Position numbers and translations under genes: made by a program. From assembly GCA_015709495.1 (NCBI GenBank), contig CP054189.1, forward strand, positions 1,302,001 to 1,366,000: a stretch of DNA of 64,000 nucleotides. Direction: 5' to 3'. Source of the stretch: Chthonomonadaceae bacterium. Lineage in GTDB: Bacteria > Armatimonadota > Fimbriimonadia > Fimbriimonadales > Fimbriimonadaceae. Shown here piece by piece: positions 58,746-64,000 of this stretch (within the stretch, counting starts at the first letter, position 1; each line of letters opens with the position of its first letter). The notes under the pieces were generated by a model. It made no database searches and was not told the DNA's origin. It was given only the letters and a program-made list of their open reading frames with translations.

Positions 58746-60263
58746 CTACTCCGCGCCCCACGAGTTGATGAGCCACCAACACGCCTGGTCGTGAGGGACG
58801 AAGCGGGGGTGAGTGAGGACCTCGAACGCCGGCAGGTAACCCAACGATCCGTCTCCGTACTGCTTGACACGCCGCATGACGGTCTCCACCTTCTCGCGCG
58901 CGATCCGGCAGCGCTCGATATCCGCAAGGGAGCCCCCGATTCGGGCGTGGGTCCTTGTGGCGATTCTTTCCATCGGGTCGAAAACGGCTCGGCAATCGGC
59001 AAGGCGCTTCAGGCAGTCTCCGACCCTTCCGGCAGCATAGGCTCGGCGGGCGAGCTCGGCGCTCCTTACAAACTCGATCGCGAGGCGCACGAACTCGGCG
59101 ACTCCCCGCGTGGCCTCGTCGGGCGCGATCGCCTCCGCCCGCGCCGCGGCGCCCAGCGCCCTTTCGCCCGTCTCGCCCATGAGTTCGTCGGCGTGGTGCA
59201 TCCAGGCCAGAAAGGGGTCGCTGTAGAGCAGGAGCCGGCATTTGAGCTTGTTTCTGTGCCCGGAAAACCCGAAGACGCCCCCGCACTCCTCGAGTTCGCC
59301 CCCCAGGAGCCGGGCCCACTCCTCGTGCCGCTCTGATTCCTCGAGGTACGCCCTGAGAAAGGCCCCCTCGGGAGCGTCGGGGTCGTGGCAAAGCGTGGCG
59401 GACGCCCGGATTGCGGGAAACAGGGTGTCGTAGGCGCCCAATAGCCCGCATTCCCAGGTCGTCACGCAAACGCCGTGGGCCCCGAGGTCCCGGCAGTCGG
59501 CCGCCACCTGCCTGACGTTCTCCTCTGACTTGTCCACGTGGAGCCACGCCGCGTTGTACGTATGCAGGGCGGGGCATCCTACGACTTCGAACCCCGCATC
59601 CTGGAACCTTCGGGTCGAATCGGCGCAGCCGGAGAAGTACTTCCAGTCGAAAATCAGGGTCCCTTGAGGGATGTACTCGAGCGCTTCGGGGTGCTGCTCA
59701 AACATATCGCCCCAGATCGCAGGCGTGCGGCCCGCGTCGAGGACCTGCTGGGCGAGGGGGCCGAAATGTTCGCCGTATATCCTCGCCTTCCCGCCCTCCT
59801 CTATCCGCCGCCGGCACGCATCGCAGCTTCCCAACTGCCAGGTCTCGTCGCCGCCGATGTGGATGACCTGGGAGGAAAACACGGCCAGCGTGTCGGCGAC
59901 CTTCCGCCGGCAAAGCTCGCGGAACTCCTCGTTCGTCGGGCAGGCCTGCATGCCTTTGAGAAGCTCTTCGCGATACCGCTTGCCTTCTTCGGTGTAGAGG
60001 ATCTGTTCGCAATGCCCGAGCAGGTTGAGAAAGGGCACGATTCCGACCGAAGGGAACTCGGCCTGCAAGGCGCGGACGTCGTCGGGAGTGACGCACCCCA
60101 CCCCGTGGGCAAAAGGGGTGGCCGGGTGCGCGAATCGGGATTCGAAGTAAAGGCCGAGGGCGTCGAAGCCAGATTCCTGGGTGAGGCGAAGGTACTTACG
60201 AAGGTGATCGAGGCTGGGGGATTGCTCTCGTGCAAGGTCCAGCATCCACATGCGAAGGGGCAT
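58746..60263 (-). CDS. GH20-type beta-N-acetylhexosaminidase-like glycoside hydrolase
   Basis: 505 residues, no signal peptide (N-terminus MPLRMWMLDLAREQSP). The TIM barrel is visible from GFDALGLYFESRFAHP, VGIVPFLNLLGHCEQIL and the catalytic Asp-Glu pair in VIHIGGDETWQLGSCDAC to AIWGDMFEQHPE and VTTWECGLLGAYDTLFP. HxGGDE is the GH20 mark, with substrate-assisted catalysis on GlcNAc/GalNAc ends. Without a signal peptide it probably acts on imported oligosaccharides. It is 42 nt downstream of hemW on the same strand. Confidence 0.85.
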   Translation of the reverse strand: MPLRMWMLDLAREQSPSLDHLRKYLRLTQESGFDALGLYFESRFAHPATPFAHGVGCVTPDDVRALQAEFPSVGIVPFLNLLGHCEQILYTEEGKRYREELLKGMQACPTNEEFRELCRRKVADTLAVFSSQVIHIGGDETWQLGSCDACRRRIEEGGKARIYGEHFGPLAQQVLDAGRTPAIWGDMFEQHPEALEYIPQGTLIFDWKYFSGCADSTRRFQDAGFEVVGCPALHTYNAAWLHVDKSEENVRQVAADCRDLGAHGVCVTTWECGLLGAYDTLFPAIRASATLCHDPDAPEGAFLRAYLEESERHEEWARLLGGELEECGGVFGFSGHRNKLKCRLLLYSDPFLAWMHHADELMGETGERALGAAARAEAIAPDEATRGVAEFVRLAIEFVRSAELARRAYAAGRVGDCLKRLADCRAVFDPMERIATRTHARIGGSLADIERCRIAREKVETVMRRVKQYGDGSLGYLPAFEVLTHPRFVPHDQACWWLINSWGAE

Positions 60264-60305
60264 GGGGGCAGTTTACTGTGCTGGGCGCCACCGAGAAAGG
60301 CTCGG

Positions 60306-61418
60306 TCAGCAGAGGGCGAGCGCCACTTCGTTGCAGAAGTGCTTTCCCGCGCGCGTCAACTGAATCTGGCCCTCGGTCCGGCGAATCCAGGTCCGCTCTT
60401 CCAGCGACCTGAGCGCGTCCTCCGAGAGGTCGAGGCCCTGAGAGTCCAGGCCCTCGTCGAGTCTGAGCCCGAGCAGAATCTTCTCCATGCGGAGGTTCTC
60501 CTCGGTGAGCGCCTCGCTCTCGCACCAGAGCCGCTCGCCGCGCTCGACCGCCTCCGCGTAGGCTTGCGGGTGCTTGAGGTTGGTGTAACGGGTGGGCCCT
60601 TGCGGAAGGCCGAGCCTCCCGACGGCGCCTGGGCCATATCCGGCGTACTGGCCGCAGCGCCAATAGGCGAGGTTGTGCCTGCATTCGAATCCCGGCTTGG
60701 CAAAGTTGCTGATTTCGTACTGGAGGTATCCCGCTTCGGAAGCCAGATCGACCGCGAGATCGTACATCTCGACCTGATGCTCCTCCTCTGGGAGCGTAAG
60801 ACGCCCGGCGCGGTGCTCCTTGGAGAAGGGGGTGTTCGGTTCGAGCGTAAGGCAGTAGAGGCTCAGGTGCTCCGTGCCGAGTTCGAACGCCCGTTCGAGG
60901 TTCGACCTCCAATCGGCGACGGTCTGTCCCGGAAGAGCGAACATGAGGTCGAGGTTGAGGTTCTGAAACCCCGCATCGCGGGCCAACGTCACCGCCCGCT
61001 CGATCTCGGAAGCCCGATGCACCCTCCCCAATCGCGCCAAGTCGTCGTCGCGAAAGCTCTGCGCGCCCAGGCTCAGGCGGTTGAACCCCGCTCCCCGCAT
61101 CGCGGCGAACTTGTCGGCATCGGCGGTTCCGGGGTTGGCCTCTGAGGTGATCTCACACTCGTCGGTGGGCGGGTGCGCCGCGAGCGTGGCCCGGAGCAGC
61201 GAGGTCAACTGCGAGGCGGAGAGATAGGTGGGGGTTCCTCCGCCGAAGAAGATCGATTTCGCCGGGGTCCCCCGCGCGGGGGATGCGGCGATCTCGCGCT
61301 CGATCGCCGAACTCACGCGGCCCTGAATCGGCCCCGACATCGCGAAGCTGTTGAAGTCGCAATACCCGCACTTGGTCGGGCAGAAGGGGGTGTGGACATA
61401 AACCGCCAGCGGGGCCAT
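60306..61418 (-). CDS. hemW: Radical SAM HemW-like protein (coproporphyrinogen III oxidase family)
   Basis: 370 residues. The radical-SAM cluster motif is C-x3-C-x2-C in HTPFCPTKCGYCDFNS, followed by SIFFGGGTPTYLSASQL, EANPGT, NRLSLGAQSF, NLDLMFALPGQTVADW and YQYEISNFAKPG-like LQYEISNFAKPGFEC. The short N-terminus and the lack of the CxxxCxxCxC of HemN point to HemW, a haem chaperone, rather than true HemN. ATG 61418 starts at the domain; a longer frame to 61511 overlaps the small TGA-containing gene just upstream. Confidence 0.92.
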   Translation of the reverse strand: MAPLAVYVHTPFCPTKCGYCDFNSFAMSGPIQGRVSSAIEREIAASPARGTPAKSIFFGGGTPTYLSASQLTSLLRATLAAHPPTDECEITSEANPGTADADKFAAMRGAGFNRLSLGAQSFRDDDLARLGRVHRASEIERAVTLARDAGFQNLNLDLMFALPGQTVADWRSNLERAFELGTEHLSLYCLTLEPNTPFSKEHRAGRLTLPEEEHQVEMYDLAVDLASEAGYLQYEISNFAKPGFECRHNLAYWRCGQYAGYGPGAVGRLGLPQGPTRYTNLKHPQAYAEAVERGERLWCESEALTEENLRMEKILLGLRLDEGLDSQGLDLSEDALRSLEERTWIRRTEGQIQLTRAGKHFCNEVALALC

Positions 61419-61426
61419 TGCGGAGG

Positions 61427-61597
61427 TCAGGGCTTCCCCGAAAGGGCGGCGAAGAGGCCCACCGCGGCAAGAACGATCACCGGCACCGCCGGATTCTTCG
61501 CGCTTACTCACGTCGAGCCGCAGGAAGCCATCACCTGCGAATACACCAGCCCTGCGAGTGCGCCCAGAGTCAGTCCAATTAGTCCTCGGAGAACCAT
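61427..61597 (-). CDS. Two-helix membrane protein with in-frame TGA, candidate selenoprotein (DUF6132-like)
   Basis: From ATG 61597 the frame reads 29 codons, a TGA (61508-61510), then 26 more sense codons to a final TGA at 61427. Both halves are hydrophobic helices (LIGLTLGALAGLVY, residues 6-19; VIVLAAVGLFAAL, 40-52), separated by ASCGST-TGA-VSAKNP. In DUF6132-family small proteins the same linker reads like GCxSGTCPITSNP, so the TGA falls exactly on the second conserved Cys, and the following NP is kept at the same distance. A SECIS-like hairpin follows 15 nt after the TGA. I infer selenocysteine at residue 30. Alternatives are a truncated 29-residue peptide or a nonsense mutation. The gene has its own leaderless-type -10. 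Confidence 0.6.
61476..61494 (-). promoter_or_regulatory. SECIS-like hairpin after the in-frame TGA
   Basis: On the minus strand CCGGC (61488-61492) pairs with GCCGG (61480-61484) around a GGT loop, with an outer AT/AT pair across a 2-nt bulge. The loop G-G-U begins 20 nt after the TGA, inside the window of about 16-37 nt seen for bacterial SECIS elements, which need a guanine and uracil in the apical loop. Confidence 0.4.
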
Positions 61598-61605
61598 CTT
61601 CACTC

Positions 61606-61611
61606 AGAATA
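61606..61611 (-). promoter_or_regulatory. -10 element (TATTCT) 8 nt before ATG of the TGA-containing gene
   Basis: On the minus strand TATTCT ends 8 nt before the ATG at 61597, giving leaderless geometry again. It lies in the 49-nt gap after the secreted hypothetical gene, so the small gene, and perhaps hemW, can be transcribed on their own. Confidence 0.4.
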
Positions 61612-61646
61612 CGCGAGGACTCTCAGCTTCGTCGCCGCAAACTGGA

Positions 61647-62381
61647 CTAGCCATCGATCTTGAAGGGAAAATCTTGAGCGTTAACGACCGCCCCGTCGTG
61701 AAGCTCGACCTTGATCATCATGCCCTTGTCGGTGATCCACACCTTGTCCCTTCCGAGCGGACCGTTGAGTTCGACGATCGCCCCCTGAAACTTCTCGTTC
61801 GAGATCGTGCCGTTGAACTTCCCGACCGCCCGTGCCGTGTAGGAGATCAAGCCGCCGCTCGAGGGGTCGATCAGTTGGAACTTGACATCCTTGCGGTCCT
61901 TTTCCATTTCGGCGATGAGCGAGAGAAACGGGTTGCGGAAGCTGTCCGTCCCACCAGCGGGGTTGAGCGTGCTCCGGCGCTCCCCGTTCTTGTCGCGGAC
62001 GAACAGCTCGATCTCGTCGACCTTGAAGTCGGCGACGACGATCACGCTCTTTTGCCAGTCGCTGTAGCTGGTTTCGACCCGCAGCACCTTCCCGTCGACC
62101 CCGATGTAGGACTTGGTGATGCGGACTGTGGGGATCGCGGGCATCCCCTCTTTGGGGCTGAAAAATGAGTTCGAGGTGTAGAGCTTGCAGGGAACCCCGT
62201 TCCATTGGGTGTCCTTGACCGTGGTGTCGATGTGCCCGATCCTGACCTCATCGAAGTAAACGGCGTCGTGCCACTTCTTGCGGTAGATGCCGTAAATCAG
62301 GTTCGGCGAACCGAAGTGCCATAGCTCTTGCGCCGCTCCAAAAACGGGCAACGCAAGCAAGATCGCAAGCGCGAGTCTCAT
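61647..62381 (-). CDS. Unknown secreted protein
   Basis: 244 residues with a signal peptide (RLALAILLALPVFGAAQ) and GAGGGAGA before the ATG. The mature part is beta-rich: WNGVPCKLYTSNSFFSP, ITKSYIGVDGKVLRVETSYS, VIVVADFKVDEIELFVRDKN, AVGKFNGTISNEKFQGAIV, DKVWITDKGMMIKVELHDG. I recognise no family with certainty; the layout is like that of LolA/outer-membrane lipoprotein-type or DUF-type envelope proteins. It lies 57 nt downstream of argS on the same strand. Confidence 0.65.
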   Translation of the reverse strand: MRLALAILLALPVFGAAQELWHFGSPNLIYGIYRKKWHDAVYFDEVRIGHIDTTVKDTQWNGVPCKLYTSNSFFSPKEGMPAIPTVRITKSYIGVDGKVLRVETSYSDWQKSVIVVADFKVDEIELFVRDKNGERRSTLNPAGGTDSFRNPFLSLIAEMEKDRKDVKFQLIDPSSGGLISYTARAVGKFNGTISNEKFQGAIVELNGPLGRDKVWITDKGMMIKVELHDGAVVNAQDFPFKIDG

Positions 62382-62438
62382 CGTTCTCCCTCAGTGATTC
62401 TGTCGTTTCGAATCGCGTAACGGTTCGACGAAATGCCG

Positions 62439-64000
62439 TTACATGCGTTCGGGCGCTGAGATTCCGAGGAGGCCGAGGGTGGAGCGCAGCCCGATCGCGG
62501 CGGCTTGGCAGAGCGCGAGGCGGGCCCTCGTGAGCGGAAGGTTTTCCGGTTGGAGCACCCGGCAGCTATCGTAGAAGGCGTGGTAAGCCCGCGCGAGCTC
62601 GGTCGCATAGCTCGTCAGACGATGGACGCCGTAGTCCTCGGCGCATCGCCGCACCTCGAACGGCAGGTCGCAAACCTTCTTGATCAGGGCGAGCTCTTTC
62701 GGCTCGGCGAGCAAGGCGGGGTCGAACGGGTCGTGGGGTCCGGGAGCGCCCAGGCCGGTTTCCTCGGCCTTTCGCAGCACCGAGCAGATGCGAGCGTGGG
62801 CGTACTGTACGTAATAGACCGGGTTCTCGTCGGACTGCTTTTCGGCTAGGTCGAGGTCGAAGTCCATGTGGGTGTCGTGCGAGCGCATGAGATAGAAGAA
62901 CCGAGCCACGTCCTTTCCAATTCGGAGTTGCTCGCTCTCCTTTGCAGCGGGAGCGGCGTTCTTGCCGATCTCCAGCATCAGGTCCTTGAGCGAGTAGATG
63001 TTGCCGTCCCGCTTGCGCATCGGCGCGGGCTTGCCGTCTTTGACGAAGCGCACGATCTGGAAGATGACGACTTCGAGTTTCTTCCTGGCTTCTTCGAGGG
63101 CAGCCAGACATGCGTCGCGCTCGGCGGGGTCGCGGTAGAGGAGCGCCTCGGACTCGGAAAGAGGTTGCGTCGCATCGCCTCCGGCCGCCTCTCCCTGCTC
63201 CTCCAGCAGAGCCGCCACGACCGCCCTCAGCCTTCCGATGTAGCCGTGGTGATCTGGGCCGAGGATGGTGAGGAGCTTGTCGGCCGGGGCCACACTACCT
63301 TTTTCGCCGGGCGCAGAGCCCCGGTTGAACTTGTCCTTATGATAGGCGACGTCGCTGGCGATGTAGGTCCAGCGGCCGTCCTTGCGCCGCAGGACGCGGT
63401 CCTTGTCGTCGGCGAACTTGGTGGAGCGGAGCCAGAGGGTTGCAATAGCCCCCTCGCCTTTTTCGCCGCCAGGCGAAGAGGGAGAGGGGGTTGGGGGTGA
63501 GGGTTCGAAGGACTCATTGGCCTGATCTGCATCCTCCTCTTCCACCGGCTGCTCGTTCCTCTTCACCTCGTCCGGCTCGCCCTTTTTCTTGATGACTTCG
63601 AGTTGGTAGGGTTCGGTGTCGGCCGCGCCCTTGGCGATGAGGGCGTCGATGCACTCCTCAACCTTGCCGGAGTCGTGGAGGAACTGCTCGGAGAACCAAG
63701 TGTCGAAGGTGACGTCGAAATCCTCGAGGTCATCTGCCTGCTCATAGAATGCTGCATTTCCTGCGAGGACCTGGATCGCCGCAATCTGCCCTTCGACGAT
63801 ATCTTCGTTGCGATTCCCGCATGCCTTCATGCGTGCAATTGGCCTAAGGGCAGACAAGAGCCGTTGAGTCTCATAGGTTATTCGGCTTTCCTCTGACACG
63901 ATATATGCCTTCTCCAAAACCGCTTTCATTTGAGTTAATCTGAATTCGAGTCTCCTAATGCTCGGTTCGGCTACCTCGATTTGATGCTTGACACGCTCTG
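62439..64000 (-). CDS. argS: Arginyl-tRNA synthetase with in-frame insertions, 5' end outside window
   Basis: The frame is open to the right edge (520 codons visible). ArgS landmarks: FDTWFSEQFLHDSGKVEE, ATLWLRSTKFADDKDRVL, WTYIASDVAYHKDKFNRG, LGPDHHGYIGRLRA, the KMSK-equivalent PMRKRDGNIYSLKDL, FFYLMRSHDTHMDFDLDLA, NPVYYVQYAHARI and the C-terminal anticodon-binding helices. Compared with the family there are four insertions: a helical, AT-richer stretch of about 100 residues before FDTWFSE (63700-64000); about 45 Glu/Pro/Ser-rich residues including a repeat element (63449-63505); a short SAPGEKGSVAPADK; and about 40 residues after HHGYIGRL. The catalytic HIGH region lies beyond the window. 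Confidence 0.9.
   Translation of the reverse strand, partial: ERVKHQIEVAEPSIRRLEFRLTQMKAVLEKAYIVSEESRITYETQRLLSALRPIARMKACGNRNEDIVEGQIAAIQVLAGNAAFYEQADDLEDFDVTFDTWFSEQFLHDSGKVEECIDALIAKGAADTEPYQLEVIKKKGEPDEVKRNEQPVEEEDADQANESFEPSPPTPSPSSPGGEKGEGAIATLWLRSTKFADDKDRVLRRKDGRWTYIASDVAYHKDKFNRGSAPGEKGSVAPADKLLTILGPDHHGYIGRLRAVVAALLEEQGEAAGGDATQPLSESEALLYRDPAERDACLAALEEARKKLEVVIFQIVRFVKDGKPAPMRKRDGNIYSLKDLMLEIGKNAAPAAKESEQLRIGKDVARFFYLMRSHDTHMDFDLDLAEKQSDENPVYYVQYAHARICSVLRKAEETGLGAPGPHDPFDPALLAEPKELALIKKVCDLPFEVRRCAEDYGVHRLTSYATELARAYHAFYDSCRVLQPENLPLTRARLALCQAAAIGLRSTLGLLGISAPERM
63298..63318. repeat. Second, shorter copy of the argS repeat element
   Basis: CCTTTTTCGCC followed by GGGCGCAGAG matches the core of the element at 63449-63505 with a few differences. 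It encodes SAPGEKG in the second short insertion of ArgS. Confidence 0.4.
63449..63505. repeat. Palindromic REP-like element inside argS
   Basis: A GC-rich element with an inner palindrome TTCGCCGCCAGGCGAA, a CCCCCTCGCC arm and a GAGGGAGAGGGGG/GGGGGTGAGGG tail. It is translated in frame as the low-complexity SPPTPSPSSPGGEKGEG stretch. An eleven-base core (CCTTTTTCGCC, 63457-63467) recurs at 63298-63308, followed there by a related GGGCGCAGAG. Confidence 0.6.

Noticed and set aside
59538..61145. A 535-codon plus-strand frame across the GH20 and hemW genes
   Set aside because: It is antisense to two well-supported genes, has no domain motifs and no RBS.
1..64000. CRISPR arrays, tRNA genes, insertion sequences or prophage genes
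   Set aside because: No regularly spaced direct repeats, no convincing TTCGA-type T-arm in a cloverleaf context, no transposase or integrase motif was seen. Absence is from reading only; a tRNA scan was not run.

Overview
This window comes from the chromosome of a GC-rich, diderm-like, probably aerobic bacterium. The signs are PEP-CTERM secreted proteins, prepilin-type signal peptides, MotAB stators, an HtrA/RseB-type envelope-stress module, a class-II FtsEX/M23 division module, a c-di-AMP receptor next to holB, and a bifunctional NDP-sugar pyrophosphorylase/degenerate phosphomannomutase. Together they suggest Armatimonadota, class Fimbriimonadia; this is inference from gene content, with no 16S rRNA in the window. 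No tRNA, rRNA operon, CRISPR array, prophage or insertion sequence was recognised. Genes are densely packed, with many 1-26 nt overlaps and frequent GTG/TTG starts. At least eight genes have a -10 hexamer 6-8 nt before the start codon, as expected for leaderless mRNAs.

Layout. 1-4.4 kb (minus): a phosphoesterase/PQQ-propeller protein cut by the window edge, then sdhA and its membrane anchor, with no sdhB. 4.4-7.3 kb (plus): TfoX-like protein, NamZ muramidase, c-di-AMP receptor darA overlapping holB. 7.4-11.1 kb: ECF sigma factor, zinc anti-sigma, RseB-like sensor and HtrA, a compact envelope-stress regulon. 11.2-16 kb: ribBA, a CHRD/PEP-CTERM protein, a BamE-like protein and the sugar nucleotidyltransferase/PMM fusion. 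16-23.5 kb: secreted proteins, a pilin-like protein, an acetyltransferase, an alpha/beta hydrolase and a large secreted protein built of about 27-residue G-x-D-x-Y repeats. 23.5-26.5 kb: ftsE-ftsX-M23 peptidase operon. 26.5-36 kb: RNase J, glutamate dehydrogenase, ThuA-like protein, an unknown 719-residue secreted protein, a Cys/Met PLP enzyme, NhaA and a PEP-CTERM protein.

36-38.8 kb holds speD-speE behind a consensus sigma-70 promoter and a roughly 250-nt leader that can fold into a nested, 6S-like rod. 38.8-43.5 kb: glutaminyl-cyclase-like M28 protein, an orphan 5'-nucleotidase C-domain, a solitary rplK, and an E2/peptidase C26/biotin carrier operon. 43.7-51 kb: a third PEP-CTERM protein, HMG-CoA lyase, a presenilin-like membrane protein, GT4 glycosyltransferase, HTH protein, queA, HAD hydrolase and tdk. 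51-58.7 kb: hybrid histidine kinase, ferredoxin-NADP reductase, motAB, mutL-ruvC. 58.7-64 kb: GH20 hexosaminidase, hemW, a tiny two-helix protein with an in-frame TGA, a secreted hypothetical and the 3' two-thirds of argS.

Most noteworthy are: (1) the 61.4-61.6 kb small gene, whose internal TGA sits where DUF6132-like proteins have a conserved Cys and is followed by a SECIS-like hairpin, making it a candidate selenoprotein; (2) the structured RNA before speD; (3) the presenilin-like protein with all three signature motifs; (4) the 27-residue repeat protein; (5) palindromic repeat insertions in frame inside argS.
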